This document shows, one piece after another, positions 1 through 10,834 of a stretch of 64,000 nt of DNA. Within the stretch, counting starts at the first letter, position 1. Each line of letters begins with the position of its first letter. The stretch comes from Poecilobothrus nobilitatus (taxonomy: Eukaryota; Arthropoda; Insecta; Diptera; Dolichopodidae): positions 116,687,996 through 116,751,995 of the forward strand of contig OX352774.1 of the NCBI GenBank assembly GCA_947095535.1, read 5' to 3'. The notes beneath the pieces were generated by a model. The model was not told the origin of the DNA and did not search any database. It saw only the letters and a list, made by a program, of their open reading frames with translations. Both the position numbers and the translations under genes were made by a program.

Positions 1-90
1 AATTGGAGAAGGTTGATTAGAGTTTCCACGAAATTATAATTTTGTTTTTTTGTTTATTTTAGCTGAACCGAGCATACCAAATTCATTTGT

Positions 91-152
91 AAATTTATAA
101 TATTAAAACAAAAATAGCTTAAAATTTATAATATTAAAACAAAAATAGCTTA
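91..152. repeat. 31-bp tandem duplication
   Basis: Two adjacent, practically identical copies of a 31-bp A/T-rich unit containing AAAACAAAAATAGCTT lie at 91-121 and 122-152. The near identity suggests a recent slippage or duplication event. No function is implied. Confidence 0.85.
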
Positions 153-639
153 AAATAAACTTAACATACAGGATGATTTCGTTACTTTTGGCTAGTTCCT
201 TGGTTAATTTGACAAAACAAATCTTACAACTGAGGGGGGTCCATTTTTAATATATACTATGAGTTACAGGATGTTTAAGGCAATACTTTCAGAGTTTCAT
301 CATCGATTTTTTTTTTTGCCTTGCCACTCCAATGAGGAGCATAGGGCATCCACTAAGTCATTTATTATTCATATTTGACTAAGCTTCAGTTTCGTGAATC
401 ATTAATTTCACTAAACCGTTGATTACTCGGCTGTAGCTATTGTACAAGAAGACTAAGACGTTTCTTTTATTCTACGCCATCTATTATCTTATACAAGAAT
501 TTATGGTTTATTATTATTTTATTATATAGCTAAAGCTATTACAATATGATATTAATTATAATTTATAGGACATATGTACTTAAGTATTTTTAATTTAATT
601 ATATTCCACTAATTATATATTATAAGAAAAATCTATATT

Positions 640-735
640 ATTTTTTATTAATCTATATGATCCAGCCGGAGTTTGAACCCGAGACCTTTCGTATGAATCA
701 TCGATTATTAAATATTAATTTCGGAACTACTTATT
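640..735 (-). repeat. tRNA-like 3' half, possible degenerate SINE
   Basis: On the minus strand there is a T-arm-like segment, CTCGGGTTCAAACTCCGG, in which GGTTCAAACTCC resembles a polymerase III B box. No convincing A box or cloverleaf can be drawn upstream. It differs from the main SINE family of the window, so it may be a decayed member of another tRNA-derived family or a chance match. Confidence 0.25.
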
Positions 736-1062
736 TTATTAGTGTTCTTTTAATAAGCTAAAATTTAATGCATTTTTTTTTTGAAATTAATACTTACAAG
801 TATATATGTATGTCTTACTAAAAAAAATATAATGAAAAGAAACCAAAACTGTTTTATTTAATTTCGAATATTATTCGAAAAATCATCGATATTCAATTTT
901 TGTAGATATGAATTTTCAGCATATTATTTTCTTTAGATTTTAACAAAAGTCAGTTCTAATTCAACTTTTCTTGATGAATTCTCAACAAATTATTTTCTTA
1001 AAATGTCAGCAATTATTACTTGAAATTCATTATTTTGTTGCTGCAATATTGTAGCAACCTGC

Positions 1063-1146
1063 AATTATTGCAGTATTTTAGTAAATTATTGCAGTATTTT
1101 AGTAAATTATTGCAGTATTTCAGTAAATAATTGCAGTATTACAGTA
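1063..1146. repeat. 21-bp tandem repeat, four units
   Basis: Four consecutive 21-bp units, consensus AATTATTGCAGTATTTTAGT plus A, start at 1063, 1084, 1105 and 1126. The first two are identical and the last two have small substitutions (TTT to TTC or TAC). This is a simple minisatellite. Confidence 0.9.
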
Positions 1147-1246
1147 AATTTTACCAAAAAGTTTTTCTAGTGTAATTATTTTAGAATAATTTATGCAAAA
1201 TAACATAACTTGGAAGTAATTCTCTAGAGTTGTAATAGAACAAGCC

Positions 1247-1350
1247 ATTATGTAAAACTAAAGGTTTATAAGCGCGCGCTCATTTTCCGAAAGATAATAA
1301 AAACATTTTAGAATTATTGTGGGTTGCACCAAAATTTGTAATCTTTGTTA
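1247..1350 (-). repeat. Fragment of interspersed repeat family B
   Basis: The segment with CTAAAGG, AAGCGCGCGCTCATTT, CGAAAGATAATA, TTTTAGAATTATTGTG and TTGCACCAAAATTTG parallels, in order, the left ends of the repeats at 31.85 kb and 53.22 kb (AAGCGCACATTTGCAAAAGA, TTTAGAATTGTGAC, CACCAAAATATG). Only about 100 bp survive. The strand is given relative to the copy in the DINE-like element at 3.55 kb. Confidence 0.55.
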
Positions 1351-2030
1351 AACTTTTATATTATGTATAATTGTATATATATATATATATGTGAGAATAA
1401 ATTGTGAAAAATCAAGAATACCAAGGAACATTTTCTTCAATTTTAAGAAACTCTATATAATTAAGGAAAGCTACAAAGTGACATATCTAAAAATATAATG
1501 TGTTGAAACTTTAATTTTTACGTTTTACTTTGACAAAGTTGTACTTTCGACAAATTTGCAAATTATGTATTGCTACGTTCTTACTTACGTGAGAGAAAAT
1601 AGAAAAAGAAGATAATTAGAAAATTAAAATGCGCAATTATATAAAAGCTAATTCATTAAACAAAAATGCAAAGCGGTTTTTTCTAAGTTATTATTTCGTT
1701 CACTGATAACATTAGCTATTATAAGTCATCGTAATGTATGATTTAAAAGCAATTTCATGCAAGTGAAAAATACGAAAAAACAAGGCAATAATAAATGTGT
1801 TGATTAATAGTTTTCAATGTAAAAAAAAAATTTTATTAATTATAAATTATAATAATAATAATAAATAATTAAAATTCATTAAAAAAATTAAACAAAATTT
1901 TAAAAATGGCATGGAAATGAAATAAAAAGAAATTAATTTTTAATCAACATTTTTATTAAAATTTATTGTAATTCAATTTAAGTAATTAGTTCAATTTAAA
2001 TAAAAAAATGTGTTGCATCGATTCCGATTT
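1351..2030. other. AT-rich noncoding DNA
   Basis: No gene is seen. There is a short (AT)n run near 1373-1390 and long A-rich stretches around 1820-2010. Confidence 0.6.
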
Positions 2031-2801
2031 TTATACCTCGCATGAACTACTATAGGGTAGGGTATAAATTTGCCATTACGTTTGTGGCACCTCAAAGGAG
2101 TCGAGCTTTCAGGTATGGATCGGCTCAGAATTGAATTCTGCCATACAACTTATGTATATTGAAATAACAGTATCTTTTGAAGCCAGGTATCTGTAATTTT
2201 GTGGAGAGATGTCGAGATACATGCCAAAAACTTTCGTAAACTTTGGTTGGTCTAGAGCAGCCGGTTCAGGTTTCTCGCACCTCTTGGAACATAATGAAGC
2301 TAGGCGTCTGAAATCTTACAAATGATGATCAAATACTTCTGTAAGATTTGGTTGTGGTGGTGCAACTGGTTCGGGTAGCTGTCATACAACTTCTCTGTTT
2401 AAATGAAAATAACTCAGTGTCTATTGAAGCTAGATATCTGAAAATGTGAAGAGGTGTCGAGTTACATGCCAACAATTTTTGTAAAATTTTGTCGATCTAC
2501 AGCAGCCGGTTGAGGCTTTTTGCACCTCTTGAAACTTAATGAAGCCAGGGGTCTGCAATTTTGCAAATGAGGATGAAGTTTTATGGCAACAACTTCTGTA
2601 AAATTTGGCTGTGCTGGTGCAATAAATTTGGGTAGTTGTCATACAACTCCACAATTTACATAAATATATCTCGGTAGTTATAACGTCGGCACTAAAACAT
2701 CTGAAATTGTTTAAAAGCTGATCCAGTTGTATAGAAACAGGATATATTACGTTCATACGGGTATCCCAGAGTTGACATAGTCTACTGCACTCTTCCTCGT
2801 T
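2031..2801 (+). mobile_element. DINE-1/helentron-like non-autonomous element, copy 1
   Basis: The element begins TTATACCTCGCATGAAC, has the family's head with GGTATAAATTTGCCATTACG and GGTATGGATCGGCTCAGAA, and ends GTTCATACGGGTATCCCAGA followed by ACTCTTCCTCGTT. The outer 14-15 bp form a subterminal inverted repeat (ATACCtCGcATGAAC against GTTCATACGGGTAT). A short hairpin (GAC-ATA-GTC) lies between the 3' arm and the end. The middle holds two related modules with ATGGCAACAACTTCTGTAAA and TAGCTGTCATACAACTT. The antisense open frame of 108 codons within it is a by-product of the repeat. The class is inferred from structural likeness to Drosophila DINE-1; no protein is encoded. Confidence 0.75.
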
Positions 2802-3548
2802 CGTATTGAATTATTAAAGATATGCCACCCTTTTCACACCTTACATAATTTTATTAATTTCTTAAAGAAAATATTAATACTTACTCATCAAAAAATCCAA
2901 AAAACCTCTTGCCCTTAATTTGTGGTCTAAGATGAATATGCACAAGAATGTAGCGTTTTTTCTTTAAATTTTTGTTTGTAATTATAAAATATGTAACTTC
3001 AGTTAAAATACTAAAAAAAAGGAATAGCTTCCTCCTTTCTCTCCTTTAAGTAAAAGCAATGTAAGCAAATAGTAACACAAACATTAAGGTATATTTATAT
3101 CATTATTCTGGCTATTGAAGGAAGATATTGGACTCACTGTTTTAAAATATTTATAACTTCTAAGTTTTTAATTTTTAAAAACAAAATTTTTTTTTTGCAG
3201 ATTATAAACAATTTTAAGAAATTCTATAATGGCTACATAATCAGTGCAAGAAAATAAAATTTTGATTATGTTCCCGATGATCTATTTTTATAACTGAAAG
3301 AAAATATCATGCTAATTTTAATGTTTTAAATGAATATATAAATAAGCAGAGCTGTACAGAAAAGTCACCCTGTTAGATGCACTATATGTACTATGCAGCT
3401 AGTACATTCATCGGCCCATTATTTTTTTGGTAACGATTTCATTTACAAACAATTTCAGCGGCGGTATTCGGAACCATAATTTTTACGTCCAGCAGTAATT
3501 AATGTAGAGAAAAAACGTCTCCGTTCCGCAAGATTAACCGCACAAGAT
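2802..3548. other. AT-rich noncoding DNA
   Basis: No gene or clear repeat is seen. This is A/T-rich single-copy-looking sequence with a slightly less AT-rich patch near 3350-3540. Confidence 0.55.
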
Positions 3549-3550
3549 TT

Positions 3551-5150
3551 TTATACCCGTACGATAGGATCGGGTATAATAAAATTACTCCTCCGTTTGT
3601 AACACCTCGAAATAAGCGAGCTAGATATACCTTCAAAGGTATGGATCGGATCAGAAAAAAATTCTAAGACTTTTGAGCCATGTCCGTCCGTCCGTCCGTC
3701 AGCACGCTAACTCAAAAACTAAGAAAGCTAGAATCTTGAAATTTACACAAAATATTTTGGGAGTAATTTGTAGGTTCCCTATTTTTTTTGGTTGAGTTTG
3801 GACCAAGCCTTAGGGTAGCTCTCGAACACCTAACTTTTAGATCCCGACATTTTTTTTGCAATAGAGCTATGAAATTTTAACTACTGATAGATCTCACAAA
3901 AATATTAATTTTATTTTTAATAACTTTTTTTTGTAGCCCTACCCGTTACGGAGCTACAGCTCCCCAAAGGTTCAAAAAAGCTCTATATTTAAATTGTTTT
4001 AGCACAAGTTGTATAAGGTATATCTTCATTTTGAAAACGGCAAACGATTACTACTTTTATTAGCTTTAAAAATATATATACAATAAATATATATTTGTGG
4101 CATACGGTGTCTTAATTTACCGTTATGCGAAACTCAAATTTTGCAAAATCCTTTAACCCTTCTATCTTCTAAACGGTTTAAGTTGGAAACCTGAAATTTT
4201 GACACAAGTTAGATCTTTGAAAATAAGTATGAGTCATTTCAGAAATTTTTTTTGTATCACCCCCCGTTTAGGAGCTGTAAGGGGTCAAAAACTGAAAATT
4301 TCCTATTTTTAAACACCTGTAACTTGAACACCTGTTAAAATTTTTTTGAAGTAATACACAAAAATTAAAGCTTCAACATTATACTCTTATTTCTGTTAAC
4401 AACTTTTTTTAATAATATAGGGTTACTTTATAATTGACGAAAGTTTTACTTGATTTTTTCAAATTTTCTAACAAATTTCTTTAAAACGAATTTTTTCCAT
4501 TTTGTTTTACTCGATAATTTGAAATTGTTGAGGATATAAGGCGTAGTACATAAAAATGCAAATAAATAAACAACATAACGGTTGCTTGAAGAATTTTTAT
4601 TTATATGATATTAATATATATACATACTTATATAATATCATGTTTATTTACATATCGTATATGTCACTAGTGCATGAATGATAAGAGTATAGATGTATAT
4701 TATATAGCGCCGTACATATATGTATACATACATACATATGTTACATACATATATGTATTTTATTGTACTTATAAGAAATTATTCTGTCAATGGAATATTT
4801 AAATATAATATAATATAATATTTAAAATTATATTTACTATTTTGTACTAAGTAAATTTAATATACATTTACCGCTTAGTATTAAATGGTACTATAGAATA
4901 TTTGAAAAAGTTTTGGATTGATAATCGTTATGTGGAAGGTTAGAATTTGCTTTTGAAGAATGTATAAACATATAGTTTGAATATATCTACAACCCATAGT
5001 TCGAGAAATTATAAAATTCACCCAAATTATTTTAAAATACTAAAATATTAAAAAAATAATATTGTAAGCAGAGTAACAGGCTGTGAACATACTAACGGTT
5101 CGTACGGGTATCTAAGAGTTGACAAAGTCAACTGTATTCTTCCTCGTTTT
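3551..5150 (+). mobile_element. DINE-1/helentron-like element with family-B body
   Basis: It starts TTATACCCGTACGATAGGAT, has a (GTCC)n run at about 3684-3699 followed by AACTCAAAAACTAAGAAAGC, and ends GGTTCGTACGGGTATCTAAG with ATTCTTCCTCGTTTT. A 7-bp perfect hairpin (AGTTGAC, loop AAA, GTCAACT) sits at 5117-5133, about 12-15 bp from the end. This combination is typical of helentron-derived non-autonomous elements. The body differs from copies 1 and 3: the segment around 3930-4420 is homologous to the family-B repeats at 24.14, 31.85 and 53.22 kb, with landmarks CGTTACGGAGCTACAGC, CAAACGATTA, CTTCTATCTTCTAAACGG and GTAACTTGAACACCTG. No protein is encoded. Confidence 0.75.
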
Positions 5151-5802
5151 TTATAGAACTACTTAAAAGTTAAAAGAACAAATTTAACTGAATAAACCAC
5201 AAACAATAAATCTTCTAGTAAACTATTCGTAAAAAAATATCAAATTTAGAATCATAAATGTTGTACGTACCGTATTGCAAAATATGCATTAGAAGATCCA
5301 TTACGTTAAGAGCCAAAAATGTGATATTATTTTTCATACTTAGATCATAAAAAATTTAAAATATATTATGATTATTGCAAAAAATAAAATAGTTAAATTA
5401 CAAAGGCAATTGTATTTTACATCAGTCACTCCAAGTTGGCCCTGTACTATTACTTCAATTTATTTTCCTCTCAAAACCAGATTTTTTTTTGTATAAGGTG
5501 CAGATAATTAGCTAACAAATTACTATATCAATATTATATACAGCAATATGTTCTTGATCGTAAAATAAATTCATTGTACACTAAAAGCTAATTTTACACA
5601 AACATTTTAAGATTTATAATTAGTAAAGAATATAAGAAAAACAAAAATCAATTGAAATTTTCCAGAAAACTTTCCTATTTAAATAAATTCGGAAAATATC
5701 AAAAAGTTTACAATAAGGCTTTTTAAATACAACTCATTTATTTCTTCAAGGTTAATTTATTTTATTATATTACTTAGGTATTTGTTCTCTTTATGAGGTT
5801 AA
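5151..5802. other. AT-rich noncoding DNA
   Basis: No gene or recognisable repeat is seen in these roughly 650 bp. Confidence 0.55.
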
Positions 5803-7765
5803 TTATACCCGTATGAACTATGTTCAAGGGTATAATAAATTTGCCATTACGTTTGTGACACCTTAAAGGAGTCGAGCTAGATATAGTGTCAAAGGTATGG
5901 ATCGGCTCAGAATCGAATTCTGAGTCGATTAAGCCATGTACGTCCGTCCGTCCGTCCGTCCGTCCGCACGATAACTCAAAAAATAAAAGAGCTAGGGGGC
6001 TGAAATTTTTTTTACGTCACTTTTGCAAAATTGTTAGTTTTGCTATTTAAATCCAACATTTTCGGTCGGCGGGTTCGAGTAGCTGCCATACAACTTCTAT
6101 CTTTATATAGAAATAACTCAGTATCTATTCAAGCTAGGTTTCTGACATTTTGCAAATGATGATCAAGTTTTATGGCAACAACTTCTGTAAAATTTGGTTG
6201 TGCTGGTGCAGCGGGTTCGGGTAGCTGCCATACAACTTATCCGGTTAAATGAGAATAACTCAGTGTTTATTGAAGCTAGGAATCTGAAATTTAGTAAAGA
6301 AGTGTCGAGTTATATGCCAACACCTTTTGTAAAATTTGTTTGGCCTAGAACAGCCGGTTCAGGCTTCTTGCACCTCTTGGAAGTTAATAAAGCTAGGCGT
6401 CTGAAATCTTGCAAATGATGATCAAGTTTTATGGCAACAACTTCTACAAAATTTGGTTGTGCTGGTGCGACGGGTTCGGGTAGCTGCCATACAAAATCTC
6501 TTTTTAAATGAAAAGAACTCAGTGTCCGTCCGCACGATAACTCAAAAAATAGAGGAGCTAGGAGGCTGAAAATTTTTTTACGTCACTTTTGTAAAATTGT
6601 TAGTTTTGCTATTTAACTCCACCATTTTCGGCCGCCGGGTTCGAGTAGCTGCCATACAACGTATTTCTTTAAATAGAAATAACCCAGTGTCTGTTCAATC
6701 TAGGTATCTGAAATTTTGCGAATAATGATCAAGTTTTATGGCAACAACTTCTGCAAAATTTGGTTGTGCTGGTGCGACGGGTTCGGGTAGCTGCCATACA
6801 AAATCTCTTTTTAAATGAAAAGCACTCAGTGTCCGTCCGCACGATAACTCAAAAAATAGAGGAGCTAAAAGGCTGAAAATTTTTTTACGTCACTTTTGTA
6901 AAATTGTTAGTTTTGCTATTTAACTCTAGTATTTTCTGTCCCTGGGTTCGGGTACCTGCCATACAACGTCTTTCTTTAAATAGAAATAACCCAGTGTCTG
7001 TTCAATCTAGGTATCTGAAATTTTGCGAATGATGATCAAGTTTTATGGCAACAACTTCTGCAAAATTTGGTTGTGGTGGTGTGACGGGTTCGAGTAGCTG
7101 CCATACAAAATCTCTTTTTAAATGAAAGAACTCAGTGTCCGTCCGCACTATAACTCAAAAAATAGAGGAGCTAGGAGGCTGAAAATTTGTTTACGTTACT
7201 TTTGTAAAATTGTTAGTTTTGCTATTTAACTCCAGCATTTTCGGCCGCCGGGTTCGAGTAGCTGCCATACAACTGCTTTCTTTAAATGGAAATAACCCAG
7301 TGTCTATTCAATTTAGGTATCTGAAATTTTGCAAATGATGATCGAGTTTTATGGCAACAACTTCTGTAAAATTTTGTTGTGATGATATGACAGGTTCGGA
7401 TAGTTGCCATACAACTTCTCTTTTTAAATGAAAATAACTCAGTGTCTATTGAAGCTAGCTATCTGAAATTTAGTGAAAAAGTGTCGAGTTGCATGCCAAA
7501 AACTAAAAACTTTTGTAAAATTTGAATGGTCTAAAGCAGCCGGTTCAGGCTTTTTGCATTTCTTGGAACTTAATGAAGCTAGGCGCAATAGATTCGGGTA
7601 GCTATCATACAACTCCACAATTTACATAAATATATCTCTGTAGTTCGGTACTAAAACTCTGAATGTTTTTAAAAGATGATCAAGTTTTATAGAAACAGGA
7701 TATATTACGTTCATACGGGTATCCCAGAGTTGACACAGTCTACTCTACTGCACTCTTCCTCGTTT
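5803..7765 (+). mobile_element. DINE-like element with internal tandem array
   Basis: This is the most complete copy of the family. It opens TTATACCCGTATGAACTATG and continues GGGTATAATAAATTTGCC, GTGACACCTTAAAGGAGTCG and TATGGATCGGCTCAGAATCG, then (CCGT)n at 5942-5964. It closes GTTCATACGGGTATCCCAGA, a hairpin with AGAGT/ACTCT arms, and CACTCTTCCTCGTTT. The 14-bp subterminal arms are perfect inverted repeats. Between head and tail the sequence is almost wholly tandem (see the separate entry). The open frame at 6194-6418 lies in the array and its mirror-image relatives occur in other copies, so it is not a gene. The layout resembles the tandem-repeat-bearing DINE elements of Drosophila; the relationship is an inference. 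Confidence 0.8.
6522..7440 (+). repeat. Three direct tandem units of about 306 bp
   Basis: Units begin at 6522, 6829 and 7135, each with GTGTCCGTCCGCAC followed by TAACTCAAAAAATAGAGGAG. Each contains TTAGTTTTGCTATTTAACTC, GGGTTCG, TGATCAAGTTTTATGGCAAC and GCTGCCATACAAAATCTC (ACAACTTCTC in the last). Spacing is 307, 306 and about 306 bp. An older unit of the same kind lies at about 5959-6262, and a second module of about 260 bp (GTGTCGAG, GCAGCCGGTTCAGGC, CTTGG) flanks the array on both sides at about 6263-6521 and 7441-7640. Confidence 0.9.
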
Positions 7766-7926
7766 AAAAATAAAGTTAATTTATATTTTTATGTACTGGA
7801 AGGCAGGCGTTTTTTTATATTTAAATAAATATATGTTGGATTCAGCCTATTGTTAATAAAATGAAATTTTAGGAAATTTCATAAACAAATTCTTACTGCA
7901 ATAAGGGTAAGAATACAGGTACCATA
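7766..7926. other. Short AT-rich spacer
   Basis: No feature is seen between the DINE-like element and the LINE tail. Confidence 0.5.
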
Positions 7927-8680
7927 TTTTTTTTTTTTTTTACACGCTAGATATATATATACTAGAAATGGATTCCTTTCTGCTAATGTGAGTTTGTGGT
8001 TTAGATAAATGGAAGAGGGACGCGGGATTCTATTTGAATTGCTGCAAATTGTAGAACGGAACATTATTGACAGAAGAAAACACATTTGATGGATGGATGT
8101 CCCACATTCTAGTAGTTCTCAAAAGAAATTAATTTCCATAATCAGTTTTCAGCCACCCATAGAAATTTCCACTGTATAGAAATGAGGGCTTACTGCCTCT
8201 CTCATTATACATTGGAATTCTTTTAGGGGAGGCATCATTATTTTAGTTGAATAGAGCAAGTGTCATTACCTACAAGATACATATCTATAAAAGAGTGAAA
8301 TTGCTCCAATTCTTCAACGAATGTTAAGAATATGGTTAGTGCTATTAGTTAGACAAGATCGCTAATTAAGGATAAGACGTGGTTTTCAACTTTATGGAAG
8401 TTAATCAAAAAAAATGCGCCAACCCGATAATTATACTCATGATATTATACAATATGATAATTGTACTCCATCTTAAGTTGAATAGGGAAACTTCACGCCG
8501 ATCTTTACACAGCATTTTTTTCATTTTGCTGAATTCCTAAAATGTTTAGACTTTCGGACGGCTGTATAATTTCTCCTTGGAATCGTAGAATTGGGTTCAA
8601 CTGAAATCGCAGAATTTTGCAATAAATCAGCTTTAAGTTTCGATGTGTTGAACTCCACTATATGTTTGGTTTACCTCTAT
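7927..8680 (-). pseudogene. LINE reverse-transcriptase 3' fragment (5'-truncated)
   Basis: A T run at 7927-7941 is the poly(A) tail of a minus-strand retroposon. Reading on the minus strand from about 8660 down, short pieces fit the post-catalytic part of a LINE reverse transcriptase: VEFNTSKLKADLL (about 8620-8660), an AAGATGGAGTACAA segment equivalent to PKMEY near 8465, and MWDIHPSNVFSS followed by FYNLQQFK near 8040-8115, just before the tail. The same motifs in the same order occur in the copy at 43.02-43.69 kb. Stops and frameshifts interrupt the frame throughout, so it is dead. The clade is probably CR1/jockey-like, judged only from these C-terminal motifs. The open frame at 7879-8085 is the least broken part and not a separate gene. 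Confidence 0.7.
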
Positions 8681-8792
8681 CAGCTATTTTAGCTAGATAT
8701 AAATATAGATAGGATAAAGATAAATATTACATAGGAACCTGCATAGGAAATAACGATTTGAATAAGATATCTTAAGAATATCTCATATTATC

Positions 8793-8818
8793 TTATGTAT
8801 TATGTACATAATACATAA
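8793..8818. repeat. 26-bp perfect palindrome
   Basis: The sequence TTATGTATTATGT reads directly into its own reverse complement without a loop. It is AT-rich, so chance formation is plausible. Confidence 0.85.
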
Positions 8819-10310
8819 ATACTTACATTTTGAGAACCTGGTAAGTGATAAAAGAAAATCAAAATTAATTGATCAACATTAAAAAATTAATAAAAATATT
8901 TAAACTTTTTAATTCTAAAAATATATATATATATTATATACATATATATATATCTATAGACTCATTCATAAAAATGATTCAAAGAAAGATCTCTATGAAA
9001 ATTAATCTAAAAAGAAATTCAAATGTATGAATCCTATATGGGATCAAATACATATATTTAAATGAAAGCACCGAAATACGCGATGTACTGTACGTCAAGT
9101 TTTAAAAACTTTTAAAATTGAGAAATCGAAGGCATTGGTTTTTAAAAATAAAAACAAAAATTTTAAAAATAAAGCACAAATGAAAAATTATGCACGCGTA
9201 TCAATTTCGGGATACGTCGAGGAATTAACGTACTGGCTGGCGTACAAAAATTTTACGTTCTACGCTTTTGTTTAGGGCGAGCGCTATGTTTTCAGTAAAT
9301 AAGTAAATGAAGTCTAGAAATAAAATTTTAGATTAAGTGTATAAGTTACTTCATAAAATTTATACAAATTATCTTAAAAAATGTATGCTTAATTTATGCT
9401 TTAAATTAAACAACTGTTGACTATAAAATTACAGGGTAAAATGTACATAATGAACTTGCAAAACTAAGATTCAAAGTCACAGTTAAATTTTCTTTGTATT
9501 TAATTACTTTAAAAACTTTTTTTTGATGTTGATTTAAAATTTATTTTTTTTTTTTGTAAATATGCAAATGATTTTTATTATTATTATGCATATTTAAAAA
9601 TTGTGTTTTTTTTTTTAAATACGCCGTGTATGGCAAATTTACCGCACCGCCTGGGGCAAATACGTCTAATATAGGTAACTCATGTAAGATGAAAAATAAT
9701 TTTTCTATAAAATGCATACTTAACAAAATTTAATAATAGATTTTTATTTTTTTTATTTTTTTTTAAATAAATAAAATAAAAAGAACAGTAATTATTATCA
9801 AAGCGTTACAAATGCAAATTGAAAACGCTTTAAGATACTTTTCAATATTTAATTAAGAAAATACAAAAAAAATTTCTTTACTTTTGATTTTAAAAAAAAA
9901 AGTTTTCTAATTTTATCGTTTTATTTATCGAAATTTAGAATTAACACAATAATTTTTGTAATAAGATTTTTTTAACTGAATAGAAAATTAATACGATGCA
10001 ATACTTACGTGCATTGTGTTAGAACTTATTATGTATAATTTGGGCATTTTTGAATAATGCTAACTAATTTTTTAGGAGTGTTTCGTCCTTTAACTCTACT
10101 GGACTCTTTAGTTGGTATGTAGTGTTGAATTGTCTAGAGTCTTATAATTAAATGAAATTTCATAAAAATCATCTGTGAAGCATAAAACTAATTCGAAAAA
10201 TTTTCGTAAAACCTTTTATATTAAAAAGTTTTGAAAAAATAAAATTTTTTTTTTAAATTAAATTTTTGAATATTACTAGACTTATCTGATAAGGCAGTAT
10301 ACCGACGTTG

Positions 10311-10359
10311 TTTAACATATATACCGTATTAAATTATTATTTAACATATATACCGTATA
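10311..10359. repeat. 20-bp direct repeat, 29-bp period
   Basis: TTTAACATATATACCGTAT occurs at 10311 and again at 10340 with a 9-10 bp A/T spacer. It is a local duplication. Confidence 0.85.
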
Positions 10360-10834
10360 TTGTCTCGAAATTGGTAAACGGTATAATCATAATAGTGAAA
10401 CTAAGTTCTAGAAAAATTTAAAAATAATAAACAAAAACTGTATTACATGCCTTAGTTAATTCTTTTTTACTTAACTTAAAAAAAAATATTTAAGAAAACC
10501 TTATAAAAGATTCTAAACGATATTCTCAGATAATTCTTTCCCGAGTAATGCTTCAATCTTTCTACTTAAATCTTTTCTTATTTAAATCCTTTCTTTCACA
10601 TTCTTCGGAAAAATAGACATAAAATAAGAATTTAACTTACTATTGAGACAACACTTCTATAGAGTTACATGTGCTGAATGAATTTTGAAATTTTATGCAA
10701 CAGTTTAAGTACTTTTTAGTAATACTTTTTGTATAGAAGAGAAACCTTCATTGATGTTAATTCTCTAAAAAATATTTTAAAAAACTTGTCAGTTCAATAA
10801 CAAATAAGAACTGACTTTTTTTAAAATGAAAAAA

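Larger units (their letters stand above)
1..1062. other. AT-rich noncoding DNA
   Basis: No gene is seen. The stretch holds a 31-bp tandem duplication and a weak tRNA-like patch, listed separately. The rest is low-complexity A/T sequence with stops in every frame. Confidence 0.6.
8681..10834. other. AT-rich noncoding DNA
   Basis: No supported gene is seen. The stretch contains a 26-bp perfect palindrome at 8793-8818, an (AT)n run near 8927-8955, a less AT-rich patch at 9190-9295, a minus-strand open stretch near 9600-9720 discussed as a finding, and a 20-bp direct repeat at 10311 and 10340. Confidence 0.55.

Noticed and set aside
2430..2756. 108-codon minus-strand open frame
   Set aside because: It lies antisense inside a DINE-like element. 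A mutated version starting with the same MNVIYPVSI occurs in the copy at 45.6 kb, so it follows the repeat and is not a gene.
5942..5964. (CCGT)n as a CRISPR-like or regulatory array
   Set aside because: It is a plain microsatellite at the same place in each DINE-like copy, without spacers.
6522..7440. 306-bp array as a CRISPR or bacterial repeat array
   Set aside because: The units are contiguous without unique spacers and lie inside a eukaryotic transposon.
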